NCBI RefSeq assembly: GCF_014202225.1
Contig: NZ_JACHGE010000001.1
Location: 725,320-789,319 of the forward strand
DNA from: Algibacter amylolyticus
GTDB lineage: Bacteria; Bacteroidota; Bacteroidia; Flavobacteriales; Flavobacteriaceae
Reading direction: 5' to 3'
DNA: 64,000 nucleotides
Shown: positions 24,902 through 34,285 of the stretch, one piece after another
Position numbering within the stretch: position 1 is the first letter of the stretch
Layout of the letters: every line of letters begins with the position of its first letter
Made by a program: the position numbers and the translations under genes
The notes under the pieces: generated by a model
Databases searched by the model: none
Seen by the model: the letters and a program-made list of their open reading frames with translations, nothing else
Told to the model about the DNA's origin: nothing

Positions 24902-25033
24902 TGGGCGCCTGCCTGCCGGCAGGAAGGTCGCCACACCCTTCGACTCCGCTCAGGACAAGCGGTCGGGCTTTCCCTTACAAGTCCTCGCACCTCCTGCTTC
25001 GGGCTGTGGGCTTTTCAGTACAATCCCTAACGC
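24902..25033 (+). repeat. Dispersed element, copy B (two nested palindromes)
   Basis: Begins TGGGCG and ends CAATCCCTAACGC, with the shared core GGTCGGGCTTTCC and ACAAGTCC. Between the start and the core it carries two additional palindromic pieces, CCTGCCTGCCGGCAGG and CTTCGACTCCGCTCAGG, both of which resemble short palindromes that are dispersed in many bacterial genomes (from memory). It looks like a repeat containing other repeats. Confidence 0.75.
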
Positions 25034-25245
25034 AAACCTGTACGCTAATTTTGGGAGTAAAACCATAAGTCAGTTTCTATATGCAAATTAAATAACACGT
25101 TGTTTTAAAATCTAATACCAATAATCTATCAGAAAGTACTTATAGTCTTCAATATTCGTTTCAATAAAAAGCAATAATTTAAGAGATTTTCTGTTTTAAA
25201 CCCATACAAATAGGCTCAAATTATAATGAGCTAATGTTATTTAAT
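25034..25245. other. AT-rich intergenic stretch, nothing recognised
   Basis: This is the rest of the 373-bp gap between nadK and the DUF6089 gene after repeat copy B. No reading frame or RNA structure was recognised; a -7-like element lies at its end. Confidence 0.5.
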
Positions 25246-25253
25246 TATATTTG
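25246..25253 (+). promoter_or_regulatory. Possible -7 element of the DUF6089-uppS-bamA operon
   Basis: TATATTTG fits TAnnTTTG and lies 17 bp before the DUF6089 ATG, giving a short leader. A -33 TTTG is not evident. Confidence 0.45.
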
Positions 25254-25270
25254 CAAACTTTTGAATATTT

Positions 25271-25957
25271 ATGAGGCATTTAACCATATTGATATTAAGC
25301 ATCTTATGCATCCAACTAAGCAGCGCACAAATTAACGAAATTGGTGTTTTTTTAGGAGGAAGTAATTTTATTGGAGACGTTGGTGCTACCGATTATATAT
25401 CGCCAAACCAATTAGCCATTGGTGGTATGTATAGATGGAATAGAAGTAAAAGGCACTCGTATCGCGCCTCAATAATTTTTAGCGATTTAGAAGGTGTAGA
25501 TACTAACTCAGACGATCCTAGGCGTATTCAGCGTGGTTACGAGTTTTCAACTAAAATTACAGAGTTGTCTTTAGGTATGGAGCTTACCTTTATAGATTTT
25601 AACTTACATTCAGGTAAAAGATTAGGAACGCCGTATCTGTTTTCTGGAATTACAATGGCCTATCATGATAATTCTTATTTTAGAAGCGGTATTCAAACTT
25701 CCGAAGATACCTCAAGCTGGGCATTTGGTATTCCAATGGCATTAGGTTTTAAAACCAATGTATTGGAAAACTTTATCTTGGGTCTGGAAGTAGGAGCACG
25801 ATATACATTTTCAGACGAGTTGGATGGTAGTATGCCAGATTCTGGATCCTTAGAGCAATTTCGTTTTGGAAATATAAATAATAATGATTGGTATATGTTT
25901 ACAGGAATTACACTTACCTATACATTTGGAGAAAACCCTTGCTATTGCATAGATTAA
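25271..25957 (+). CDS. DUF6089 family outer-membrane beta-barrel protein
   Basis: 228 residues with a signal peptide (residues 1-19, LSSAQ) and alternating beta-strands that fit an eight-to-ten-strand outer-membrane barrel. EIGVFLGGSNFIGDVG and the following GGMYRWN are typical of the Bacteroidota DUF6089 family found upstream of uppS/bamA. The last strands end GITLTYTFGENP. One base separates its stop from the uppS start, so it belongs to the envelope operon. The function is not known; a supporting role in outer-membrane assembly is a guess from position. Confidence 0.82.
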   Translation: MRHLTILILSILCIQLSSAQINEIGVFLGGSNFIGDVGATDYISPNQLAIGGMYRWNRSKRHSYRASIIFSDLEGVDTNSDDPRRIQRGYEFSTKITELSLGMELTFIDFNLHSGKRLGTPYLFSGITMAYHDNSYFRSGIQTSEDTSSWAFGIPMALGFKTNVLENFILGLEVGARYTFSDELDGSMPDSGSLEQFRFGNINNNDWYMFTGITLTYTFGENPCYCID

Positions 25958-25958
25958 A

Positions 25959-26699
25959 ATGGATTTAAAAAACAACGTACTAAAAGGAGCACTACCAAAA
26001 CACATTGCCATAATTATGGATGGTAACGGGCGTTGGGCCAAACAAAAAGGTATGTTACGTGCTTTTGGACACGAAAATGGTACAAAATCAGTAAGACAAA
26101 CCGTAGAGGCTTGTGCAGAGTTAGGTGTAGAAAACTTAACCCTTTATGCCTTTTCTACCGAAAATTGGAACAGACCAAAGCTAGAAGTACAAACTTTAAT
26201 GAAGCTTTTGGTATCCTCGCTTAAAAAAGAAATTAAAACACTTCAAGATAATAATATTAAACTTACCGCAATTGGATCTCTAGAGACGTTGCCTAAAAAA
26301 GTGTTTAAAGAATTAACCGAAGTTATTGAAAGTACAAAGCAGAATACTCGAATGACTTTAACTCTTGCGCTTAGCTATGGCTCTAGAGCCGAAATCATAA
26401 ACAGTGTTAAAGAAATTAGTATTAAAGTTAAAAATAATATAATTTCGGCCGAAAATATTGATGAATCAATTATAAATGAGCATCTTTACACGCGAAATTT
26501 ACCAGACGTAGATTTGCTTATTAGAACAAGCGGAGAGCAACGTATAAGCAATTTTTTACTATGGCAAATCGCTTATGCCGAATTATACTTTACAAGTGTC
26601 TTATGGCCAGATTTTACGAAGCAACATTTGTATGAAGCTATTATTGAATATCAAAAAAGAGAACGACGATTTGGGAAAACAAGTGAACAACTTAGCTAA
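25959..26699 (+). CDS. uppS: Isoprenyl transferase (undecaprenyl diphosphate synthase)
   Basis: Cis-prenyltransferase of 246 residues that builds the C55 lipid carrier for cell-wall synthesis. It has the catalytic Asp motif IMDGNGRWAKQ, YAFSTENWNRP, and the C-terminal signature RTSGEQRISNFLLWQIAYAELYF. It is placed between the DUF6089 gene and bamA, a constant flavobacterial order. Its 3' end overlaps the start of bamA. Confidence 0.97.
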   Translation: MDLKNNVLKGALPKHIAIIMDGNGRWAKQKGMLRAFGHENGTKSVRQTVEACAELGVENLTLYAFSTENWNRPKLEVQTLMKLLVSSLKKEIKTLQDNNIKLTAIGSLETLPKKVFKELTEVIESTKQNTRMTLTLALSYGSRAEIINSVKEISIKVKNNIISAENIDESIINEHLYTRNLPDVDLLIRTSGEQRISNFLLWQIAYAELYFTSVLWPDFTKQHLYEAIIEYQKRERRFGKTSEQLS

Positions 26700-29313
26700 A
26701 AAATTACCTACGCATACCTATTTAAAACACTGCTTATCAATATTATTTTTTATCAGTTGCTTAAATATTTATGCCCAAAATTCAAATTTCAACGAGGGTA
26801 CTAAATACACCTTAGCAGAAATAACAGTAGCAGGTAATACAACCTTTAGCGAGCAAACCATTATCACGTATTCTGGTTTAAGAAAAGGTAAAGTAATAAC
26901 TATACCCGGAGAGGATATTGGTAATGCCATTAAAAAACTTTGGAACTCTAAATTATTTAGCGACATTGAAGTTTATGTTACTAAAATTGAAGGCGATGTA
27001 GCATATTTACAAATAAAACTATCCGATTTACCACAACTTAACGAGCTTAAAATTAACGGCGTTAAAAAGGGAAAGCACGAAGGTATTATTAAAGATAACA
27101 AATTAAGAAAGGGAACTAAGGTTACCGAAAATTTAATTACCACTACCAAAAATTTCCTTACTAAAAAGTATAAAAAAGACGGTTTCCTTAATACTAAGGT
27201 GCATATAAATACTATTGAAGTTCAAGATTCTATTGAAACAGCAAGAGTAAATATGGTGCTTAATATTGATAAAGGAGAAAAAGTAAAAATTAAAAAGATT
27301 ACGTTTAATGGTAACGATGTACTAAGCGATAAGCAGCTTAGAAAAAGCATGAAAGGGACCAAACAAATTAAGCGTATAAGACTTTTAAAACGTTCAAAAT
27401 TTATTGATTCATCGTATCAAGCAGATTTAGGTCATGTTATAGATACATACAAAGAGAATGGTTACAGAGATGCTAGAATATTAGCAGATAGTATTATTTA
27501 TAATGATGATAAAACCATATCATTAGTTATCGATGTAAATGAAGGTGAGCCATATACCTTTGGTAAAATTAAATTTATTGGTAACACGGTTTATACTAAC
27601 GATCAATTAAGTAGATTGTTACGTATTAGAGAAGGTGATACTTATAACGGAATTTTATTGCAAGAACGTATTGCAGATAACTCTAAGCCAGATGCGCAGG
27701 ATATTACAAATCAATACCAGAACAACGGTTATTTATTTTCAAGCATCAATCCAGTTGAGGTAAGTGCAGTTGATAATATTATTGATATCGAGGTAAGAAT
27801 ATCTGAAGGTAAACCAGCATATTTTAACACGGTAAGTGTTGTTGGTAACGATAAAACTAACGATCACGTTATTTATAGAGAACTACGTACACGTCCAGGA
27901 CAACTATATAGTAAAGCAAATGTAGTACGTACAGTTAGAGAGCTAGGGCAATTAGGTTTCTTTGATGCTCAAGAAATTTCACCAAATTTTAATAATCCTA
28001 ACCCTGTTGAAGGTACTATCGATATGGAATATTCGGTTAAAGAAACCGGATCTAGCCAAATCGAACTACAAGGTGGTTATGGTGGTGGTGGTTTTATAGG
28101 TACACTTGGTTTATCCTTTAATAACTTCTCTATTAAAGATATGTTTAAAAAGGAAGCGTATAAGCCAATCCCTATGGGAGATGGTCAAAAACTAGCGTTG
28201 CGGTTACAAGCCAGTCGTTTTTATCAAACCTATAGCTTTTCATTTTCTGAGCCTTGGTTAGGAGGTAAACGACCTGTACAGTTTTCTACATCATTATCGC
28301 ATACTAAGCAGTTTTTATACGATTACACAACTGGTAATGCAGATAAAAGTAAAAGTTTTAATATTACAGGTATTACGTTTGGTTTAGCAAAACGTTTACA
28401 AGTGCCAGATGATTATTTTACATTATCGCAAGCTATTAGTTACCAACGTTACGATTTAAATAACTACAACACTGGGTTATTTACATTTGGTGATGGTTTC
28501 TCAAATAACTTATCATATACCTTTGGCTTAAGTAGAAACAATACAAGTGTAGATCCTATTTTCCCAACAGGTGGTTCTAACTTCTCGTTCTCAACAAAAT
28601 TCTCATTTCCGTATTCATTATTTAATGGTGTAGATTATGAGCAATTATCAGAAGATTATGATGAAGCCTTAGAGCGTCGATCTAATGCAACAAGTACAAC
28701 CGATCCTAATTATATTGCAGCTAACAACGATATTACAGAAATAGATCAAAAGCGTTATAACTGGTTAGAATTTTATAAAGTTAAGTTTTCTGGAGAGTGG
28801 TATACTCAAATCACTAAAAATTTAGTTTTAAGACCAAAAATAGAGTTTGGTTTCTTAGGGGCTTATAATCAAGATAGAGGTGTTATACCATTCGAGCGTT
28901 TTTATTTAGGTGGTGATGGACTAGCAAATTACTCTTTAGATGGTAGAGAAGTTATTCAATTACGTGGATATCCAAACCAATCGTTAACACATTTAGATGA
29001 AAGTACTGGTCAAGCATCGCAAGATGGTTCTAGTATTTACAATAAATTTTCATTAGAACTACGTTATCCAATTACTTTAAAAGCATCTGCTAAAATTTAT
29101 GCCTTAGGATTTTTAGAAGGTGGTGCGTCTTCCGATTCTTTTAGAGATTTTAATCCGTTTAACATCAATAGATCTGCCGGTTTAGGTATACGTATATTTA
29201 TGCCAGCCTTTGGATTATTAGGTATTGATTTTGGTCACGGTTTCGACCCATTACCAGGGCAAACTGTTAAAAATGGATGGGAAACACATTTCATAATTGG
29301 ACAACAGTTTTAG
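26683..29313 (+). CDS. bamA: Outer-membrane protein assembly factor BamA
   Basis: Omp85-family insertase with five POTRA domains (about residues 35-450; recurrent ITVAGNTTFSE, KIKFIGNTVYTNDQL, VSVVGNDKTNDHVI) and a C-terminal 16-strand barrel including FSLELRYPIT. The start is uncertain. GTG 26683 gives MNNLAKKLPTHTYLKH and a good signal peptide ending NIYAQ, overlapping uppS by 17 bp. ATG 26632 would add 17 residues; ATG 26575 is too far inside uppS. It is followed by two Skp/OmpH genes, as expected for the barrel-assembly operon. Confidence 0.95.
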   Translation: MNNLAKKLPTHTYLKHCLSILFFISCLNIYAQNSNFNEGTKYTLAEITVAGNTTFSEQTIITYSGLRKGKVITIPGEDIGNAIKKLWNSKLFSDIEVYVTKIEGDVAYLQIKLSDLPQLNELKINGVKKGKHEGIIKDNKLRKGTKVTENLITTTKNFLTKKYKKDGFLNTKVHINTIEVQDSIETARVNMVLNIDKGEKVKIKKITFNGNDVLSDKQLRKSMKGTKQIKRIRLLKRSKFIDSSYQADLGHVIDTYKENGYRDARILADSIIYNDDKTISLVIDVNEGEPYTFGKIKFIGNTVYTNDQLSRLLRIREGDTYNGILLQERIADNSKPDAQDITNQYQNNGYLFSSINPVEVSAVDNIIDIEVRISEGKPAYFNTVSVVGNDKTNDHVIYRELRTRPGQLYSKANVVRTVRELGQLGFFDAQEISPNFNNPNPVEGTIDMEYSVKETGSSQIELQGGYGGGGFIGTLGLSFNNFSIKDMFKKEAYKPIPMGDGQKLALRLQASRFYQTYSFSFSEPWLGGKRPVQFSTSLSHTKQFLYDYTTGNADKSKSFNITGITFGLAKRLQVPDDYFTLSQAISYQRYDLNNYNTGLFTFGDGFSNNLSYTFGLSRNNTSVDPIFPTGGSNFSFSTKFSFPYSLFNGVDYEQLSEDYDEALERRSNATSTTDPNYIAANNDITEIDQKRYNWLEFYKVKFSGEWYTQITKNLVLRPKIEFGFLGAYNQDRGVIPFERFYLGGDGLANYSLDGREVIQLRGYPNQSLTHLDESTGQASQDGSSIYNKFSLELRYPITLKASAKIYALGFLEGGASSDSFRDFNPFNINRSAGLGIRIFMPAFGLLGIDFGHGFDPLPGQTVKNGWETHFIIGQQF

Positions 29314-29482
29314 GTAAAAAAATACTTTGGCACGATATTTTCTAATAACACATTGATGATTTACAACAGAATTGAAATTTTTAACGTTAAAATTCGTTAA
29401 TTTTGAAGATGCAATTCCAAAAGACAGAAAGATCATCTGTCATTTTAGAATTTATAACCAAAAAATTATAAAATATTAACAG

Positions 29483-30493
29483 ATGAAAAATAACGTTCTT
29501 TATTTACTGACATTAGTTTTTATGCTAAGCTTTTATGCTAACGCCCAACGTGGTGTAAGAATAGCTTATATAGATACCGAGTATATTTTAGAGAATGTTC
29601 CTGAGTATCAAGAAGCAACTGCACAGTTAGATGATAAAGCTCAAAAATGGAAAAATGAGATTCAATCTAAATTAACAACAGTCGAGCAAAAGCGAAAAGA
29701 CTTAAGCAATGAAAAAGCACTTTTAACAAAAGAGCTTGTTGATGAACGTGAAGAGGATATCACTTTTGAAGAAAATGAAATTTTAGATTATCAACAAAAA
29801 CGTTTTGGTCCTAATGGCGATTTATTTATTCAAAAAAGGCAATTAATGCAGCCTATACAAGATCAAATATTTGCAGCCGTTCAAGATATGGCAGAAGGCA
29901 GAAAGTATGATTTTATTTTCGATAAATCTTCAGATGCCGTTATGTTATTCTCGGCAAAACAATTTGATGTTAGCGAGCAAGTTTTAAGAAGTATAACGCG
30001 AACTTCTAAACGTAAGCAAGCAACAACCAAAGCAGAACGTAAAGCGGCAGAAGAGGAAGAGTTAATTCCGGAAATTAACGAAGAACTTGAAGCTAGAGAA
30101 AAAGCATTAGAAGAAAAGAAAGCCGAAAGAGAAAGTGCTGTTGAAAAACGCAGAAAAGAAATTTTAGCTGCTCGAGAAGCTAAAAAGAAAGAAGCAGAAG
30201 CTAGACGCCAGAAGGTATTAGAAGACAGAGAAAATGCTAAACAAGCTAAATTAGATGCTAGAAATAGCACTTCGGGACCTCCAGGTGTACCAGGAGCAGG
30301 TAATGCAGAAGCATCGGAGGCAAGTTATAAAACAGAAGCTGCAGCTACTAAAACCAAGGCAGAACTAATTGAAGAAAACAGACAAAAAAAATTAGCAGAA
30401 AGGGAAGCTAGAAAAAAAGCCCTTGAAGAAAGAAAAAAACAAATATTAGAAGAACGCCAAAAGGCAAAAGACAGTATAAACAACAATAATTAA
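29483..30493 (+). CDS. OmpH/Skp family chaperone with long charged C-terminal tail
   Basis: 336 residues, about twice the normal Skp size. It has a signal peptide (1-21, YANAQ) and a Skp-like domain (about 24-172; VRIAYIDTEYILENVPEY, a long coiled coil, then GRKYDFIFDKSSDAVMLFS). The tail (about 173-336) is dominated by Lys, Arg, Glu and Ala in a predicted coiled coil, interrupted by a Gly/Pro/Ser patch (STSGPPGVPGAG). The Skp part should chaperone unfolded outer-membrane proteins in the periplasm. The role of the tail is unknown. It lies between bamA and a second, normal-size skp. Confidence 0.9.
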   Translation: MKNNVLYLLTLVFMLSFYANAQRGVRIAYIDTEYILENVPEYQEATAQLDDKAQKWKNEIQSKLTTVEQKRKDLSNEKALLTKELVDEREEDITFEENEILDYQQKRFGPNGDLFIQKRQLMQPIQDQIFAAVQDMAEGRKYDFIFDKSSDAVMLFSAKQFDVSEQVLRSITRTSKRKQATTKAERKAAEEEELIPEINEELEAREKALEEKKAERESAVEKRRKEILAAREAKKKEAEARRQKVLEDRENAKQAKLDARNSTSGPPGVPGAGNAEASEASYKTEAAATKTKAELIEENRQKKLAEREARKKALEERKKQILEERQKAKDSINNNN

Positions 30494-30521
30494 TTTATAA
30501 CACACTTAATACTATTTAAAA

Positions 30522-31022
30522 ATGAAACAATTTAAAACTCTTTTATTAGCAATCACACTATGTTTTGCAACCGTTAGTTTTACGCAAGCACAAAGTAAAG
30601 TTGCGCATATAAACACACAAGAATTGATTGCAGCAATGCCAGCAGCTAAAACTGCACAAGCTGAAATTGAAGCTTTAGGTAAAACGTACCAAACAGATAT
30701 TCAAGCATCAATTACCGAATACCAAAACACGGTAAAACAATACGAAGCTGAAGCATCTACAAAGACAGATGAAGAAAACCAAAAAAGAGGTTTAGAACTT
30801 CAAGAAAAGCAACAACGTATTCAACAATTTAGAGCAGATGCTCAAAAAGATTTAGCAACTAAAGAAGCTGAGTTATTTAAACCTATTCAAGAAGCTGCTA
30901 TGAACGCTATTAACGAAGTAGCAAAAGCTAAAGGATACGAATATGTAATTGATAGAGCAACATTAATTGTAGCTAACGGAACAGATATTCTTGCTGATGT
31001 AAAGAAGCAATTAGGTATCTAA
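30522..31022 (+). CDS. OmpH/Skp family periplasmic chaperone
   Basis: 166 residues, the usual Skp length. Signal peptide (1-23, SFTQAQ), then SKVAHINTQELIAAMPAAKTAQAEIEALG and two long helices of a coiled-coil tentacle, closing with GYEYVIDRATLIVANGTDILADVKKQLG. It holds unfolded barrels for the BamA machinery. It follows the longer paralogue by 28 bp and is followed by a terminator. Confidence 0.94.
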   Translation: MKQFKTLLLAITLCFATVSFTQAQSKVAHINTQELIAAMPAAKTAQAEIEALGKTYQTDIQASITEYQNTVKQYEAEASTKTDEENQKRGLELQEKQQRIQQFRADAQKDLATKEAELFKPIQEAAMNAINEVAKAKGYEYVIDRATLIVANGTDILADVKKQLGI

Positions 31023-31048
31023 TATAAAATTACTATAAAATAAATTTT

Positions 31049-31078
31049 AAAGCTGTCTTTTATAAAGGCAGCTTTTTT
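31049..31078 (+). terminator. Terminator after the second skp gene
   Basis: AAAGCTGTCTTT pairs with AAAGGCAGCTTT around a 3-nt loop, with one mismatch, followed by a T-run. The T-run merges with a TATTTTTG element (31078-31085) just before murI. Confidence 0.8.
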
Positions 31079-31085
31079 ATTTTTG
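31078..31085 (+). promoter_or_regulatory. Possible -7 element of murI
   Basis: TATTTTTG fits TAnnTTTG and ends 8 bp before the murI ATG, which would give a leader of only about 5 nt. It overlaps the T-run of the preceding terminator, so it could be a chance match. Confidence 0.3.
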
Positions 31086-31093
31086 TTAAACTT

Positions 31094-31873
31094 ATGAGTA
31101 AACAAGCTATTGGTATTTTTGATTCTGGGGTTGGAGGAACTTCCATTTGGAAAGAAATACACGCGCTTTTACCTCATGAGCATACTATGTATCTTGCCGA
31201 TAGTATTAACGCGCCTTATGGACCAAAAGGTAAAGAGGCTATTTTAGCCTTAAGTATAAAAAATACCGAATATTTACTTAGTAAAGATTGTAAGCTAATT
31301 GTAGTAGCTTGTAATACCGCCACAACAAATGCTATAACGTATTTAAGAGCGCAATATAATGTGCCCATTATTGGTATTGAGCCAGCAATAAAACCAGCAG
31401 CTTTACAAACCCAAACGCATGCAGTTGGCATCCTAGCAACTAAAGGGACTTTAAGTAGTGCCTTATTTTCTAAAACGGCTACACTGTTTGCTAAAGATGT
31501 TACTATTGTAGAGCAAATAGGCGATGGTATTGTAGAGTTAATTGAAGCTGGTAAACTGCATACAGAAGCCATGAAATTGCTTTTAAAGGACTATTTAGAG
31601 CCTATGATTAAAGCTAATATTGACTACTTGGTTTTGGGTTGCACACATTACCCTTACTTAATGCCTATTCTTTTAGAATTATTGCCAAAACATGTTAAAA
31701 TTATTGATTCTGGTGAAGCTGTAGCACGACAAACCAAGGCTGTGTTAAAAGAACATAATCTTTTAAATAATGCAAAGGCTAAATCTAAATCGCAATTTTT
31801 TACTAACGGAAATCCCGAGGTTATGAAAACGCTTTTAGGTAACGGGTTTAATGTGTCTTATCTAGATTTTTAA
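31094..31873 (+). CDS. murI: Glutamate racemase
   Basis: 259 residues. It makes D-glutamate for peptidoglycan. The two catalytic cysteines are in VVACNTATTNA and VLGCTHYPYLMP, and the N-terminal IGIFDSGVGGTSIWKEI is diagnostic. It closes the envelope gene run after skp, though a terminator and a possible promoter before it suggest separate transcription. Confidence 0.97.
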   Translation: MSKQAIGIFDSGVGGTSIWKEIHALLPHEHTMYLADSINAPYGPKGKEAILALSIKNTEYLLSKDCKLIVVACNTATTNAITYLRAQYNVPIIGIEPAIKPAALQTQTHAVGILATKGTLSSALFSKTATLFAKDVTIVEQIGDGIVELIEAGKLHTEAMKLLLKDYLEPMIKANIDYLVLGCTHYPYLMPILLELLPKHVKIIDSGEAVARQTKAVLKEHNLLNNAKAKSKSQFFTNGNPEVMKTLLGNGFNVSYLDF

Positions 31874-31926
31874 TTGTACCCATATTATACTTTTAAACTT
31901 ATAATGTGGTTTTAAGTACTGCACTC

Positions 31927-32061
31927 GCGTTAGGGATAATAGTGGAAAGCCCGCAGCCCGACGTAGGAGGTGCGAGGACTTGTAGCGGATAGCCCGACTT
32001 TTTGCGATCCTGCAAGGTTTACAAAAAAAACCTTGTAGGTATGAGTAAAAAGTAACGCCCA
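31927..32061 (-). repeat. Dispersed element, copy C (hairpin form)
   Basis: On the minus strand it starts TGGGCGTTAC and ends TATCCCTAACGC, with core GTCGGGCT, CTACAAGTCCTCGCACC and TCCTACGTCGGGCTGCGGG. Between start and core is a hairpin of about 50 bp made of CCTACAAGGTTT and AAACCTTGCAGG arms. It lies between murI and the convergent ahcY terminator. Confidence 0.75.
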
Positions 32062-32102
32062 ACTTCTAGCTTCAATTAATCTTATTTCAGGACTAATTAA
32101 AG

Positions 32103-32136
32103 CAAAAAAAAATCCCAAACACGAATGCTTGGGATT
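32103..32136 (-). terminator. Terminator after ahcY
   Basis: AATCCCAA pairs with TTGGGATT around a 10-nt loop, followed by eight or more T on the minus strand. Confidence 0.85.
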
Positions 32137-32158
32137 TGGAATTTTATAATTGGAATTT

Positions 32159-33475
32159 TTAGTATCTGTAATGTTCTGGCTTATATGGACCATCTACAGT
32201 TACACCAATATAACTCGCTTGTTCTTCGCGAAGCTCGGTAAGCTCAACGCCTATTTTTGCTAGGTGTAATTTTGCTACTTTTTCGTCTAAATGTTTTGGT
32301 AACATATATACATCGTTTCCGTAAGCATCGGCATTTTTCCAAAGTTCGATTTGCGCTAAAGTTTGGTTTGTAAATGAGTTACTCATTACAAAACTTGGGT
32401 GCCCTGTTGCACAACCTAAGTTTACTAAACGCCCTTCGGCAAGTATAATAATGTCTTTTCCAGCAATATTATATTTATCTACTTGTGGCTTAATGGTATC
32501 TTTTGTGTTGCCGTGGTTTTTGTTTAACCAAGCCATATCGATTTCGTTATCGAAGTGGCCAATGTTACATACAATAACCTTATCCTTCATGGCTTCGAAA
32601 TGACGCCCTTGGATAATATCTTTATTTCCTGTAGTTGTGATAATAATATCTGAATTTGCAACAACAGTTTCTAGTTTTTTAACTTCAAAACCGTCCATTG
32701 CAGCTTGTAACGCACAAATTGGATCGATTTCGGTTACTGTTACTATAGAACCAGCACCTTTAAATGAAGCAGCTGTACCTTTACCAACATCGCCATAACC
32801 ACAAACAGTTACACGTTTACCAGCTAGCATAATATCGGTTGCACGACGAATTGCATCTACTGCAGATTCTTTACATCCGTATTTGTTATCGAATTTAGAT
32901 TTTGTTACAGAATCGTTTACGTTAATTGCAGGCATTGGTAATGTTCCGTTTTTTACACGCTCGTAAAGACGGTGAACACCTGTTGTAGTTTCTTCTGAAA
33001 GTCCGTTAATTCCTGCTGCTAATTCTGGGTATTTATCTAAAACCATGTTAGTTAAATCGCCACCATCATCAAGAATCATGTTTAATGGTTTTCTATCTTC
33101 TCCAAAGAAAAGTGTTTGCTCGATACACCAATCAAATTCTTCTTCGGTCATATCTTTCCATGCGTAAACTGATGTTCCTGCTGCTGCAATTGCTGCTGCT
33201 GCTTGATCTTGAGTTGAGAAAATGTTACAAGAACTCCAAGTAACTTCTGCTCCTAAAGCTTGTAAGGTTTCAATTAAAACAGCTGTTTGAATAGTCATGT
33301 GTAAGCAACCAGCAATTCGTGCTCCTTTTAATGGTTGTTCGTTTTTATACTCTTCACGAAGACTCATTAATCCTGGCATTTCAGCTTCTGCCAAATTTAT
33401 TTCTTTGCGACCCCAATCTGCAAGAGATGCGTCTTTTACTTTACTAGCTACGTAAGGAATTGTTTTTGTACTCAT
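32159..33475 (-). CDS. ahcY: Adenosylhomocysteinase (S-adenosylhomocysteine hydrolase)
   Basis: Splits S-adenosylhomocysteine to adenosine and homocysteine, using bound NAD, so that methylation reactions can continue. 438 residues from ATG 33475 ([15 protein letters not shown]). An in-frame ATG at 33511 adds 12 Lys-rich residues not typical of the family. Visible blocks are [23 protein letters not shown], the NAD-binding [20 protein letters not shown], and the C-terminal [10 protein letters not shown], which is nearly invariant in this family. Confidence 0.97.
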   Translation of the reverse strand: MSTKTIPYVASKVKDASLADWGRKEINLAEAEMPGLMSLREEYKNEQPLKGARIAGCLHMTIQTAVLIETLQALGAEVTWSSCNIFSTQDQAAAAIAAAGTSVYAWKDMTEEEFDWCIEQTLFFGEDRKPLNMILDDGGDLTNMVLDKYPELAAGINGLSEETTTGVHRLYERVKNGTLPMPAINVNDSVTKSKFDNKYGCKESAVDAIRRATDIMLAGKRVTVCGYGDVGKGTAASFKGAGSIVTVTEIDPICALQAAMDGFEVKKLETVVANSDIIITTTGNKDIIQGRHFEAMKDKVIVCNIGHFDNEIDMAWLNKNHGNTKDTIKPQVDKYNIAGKDIIILAEGRLVNLGCATGHPSFVMSNSFTNQTLAQIELWKNADAYGNDVYMLPKHLDEKVAKLHLAKIGVELTELREEQASYIGVTVDGPYKPEHYRY

Positions 33476-33574
33476 AGTAATTTTCTTTTGTTTTTTAATG
33501 CTAAGCTTCATTGTGATTAGAACTTAAAATACTTAAATTCGCTTTTGAAAAACACATTATTAACTTAGAGTTTG

Positions 33575-33582
33575 CAAAGATA
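33575..33582 (-). promoter_or_regulatory. Possible -7 element of ahcY
   Basis: TATCTTTG on the minus strand fits TAnnTTTG, about 100 bp before the ahcY ATG and just before the divergent phosphopantetheinyl transferase gene. No -33 element is clear. Confidence 0.4.
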
Positions 33583-33605
33583 ACTATTAACTTTTAGAAT
33601 ATTAA

Positions 33606-34232
33606 ATGCCTTTATACAAAACCATTACCCCAAATTCACAAACTACTGTTAAAATCTGGAAGATTACTGAGTCTTACACAGATTTAATGGCAGCTGTTAA
33701 TTTGAAAGAAATGGCGTTAAATCGTGTTTTAGGTATGAAAAGTGAGTTGCACCAACGTGGGTTTTTAAGTGTACGTTGCTTATTACAAGAATTTGGATAC
33801 GCTGATGCCGATTTGTTTTATGATGAAAATGGAAAACCCCATTTAAAGGATGGTAAGCAAATTTCTATTACACACTCGTTTACTTTCTCAGCGGTTATTA
33901 TAAGCGATTTAATTGTTGGTATTGATATTGAGAAGCAACGTGATAAAATTAGCGTAATTGCCCATAAGTTTATTGATTACGAAAATGATTATTTAAATGA
34001 TAAGGCAGAAGGTTATGTAAAGAAATTAACCGCTATTTGGTGTGTTAAGGAATCTTTATACAAGCTTTTTTGTACGCCAGGACTTAGTTTTAAACAGCAT
34101 TGTTTAGTGATTCCGTTTTCTGATGGTGATCATGAAACCGTAGCGTGGATTGATTATAATAATAGAAAATACCGATATAATATTCACTTTTTAGAGTTTG
34201 AAGGTTTTACCTGTGCTTATGCTATACAGTAG
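33606..34232 (+). CDS. 4'-phosphopantetheinyl transferase superfamily protein
   Basis: 208-residue Sfp-type enzyme that moves phosphopantetheine from CoA to a carrier-protein serine. The magnesium motif IVGIDIEKQRDKI (G-x-D-x-E) and the second motif WCVKESLYKLF (W-x-x-K-E-x-x-x-K) are both intact, and SITHSF precedes them. No polyketide or peptide synthase is in the window, so it may serve fatty-acid ACP or a distant cluster. It is divergent from ahcY. Confidence 0.92.
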   Translation: MPLYKTITPNSQTTVKIWKITESYTDLMAAVNLKEMALNRVLGMKSELHQRGFLSVRCLLQEFGYADADLFYDENGKPHLKDGKQISITHSFTFSAVIISDLIVGIDIEKQRDKISVIAHKFIDYENDYLNDKAEGYVKKLTAIWCVKESLYKLFCTPGLSFKQHCLVIPFSDGDHETVAWIDYNNRKYRYNIHFLEFEGFTCAYAIQ

Positions 34233-34285
34233 AAACAAGAAAAGAGAAATTAGAGCATAGCGCAAAGAAAATTATTAATGAATTC

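Noticed and set aside
24902-25033. CRISPR-like or tRNA-like structure in the GC-richer intergenic DNA
   Set aside because: There is no regular repeat-spacer spacing and no cloverleaf; the sequence fits the dispersed element.
31862-32193. 66- and 87-residue frames between murI and ahcY
   Set aside because: They are translations of repeat copy C and the ahcY terminator.
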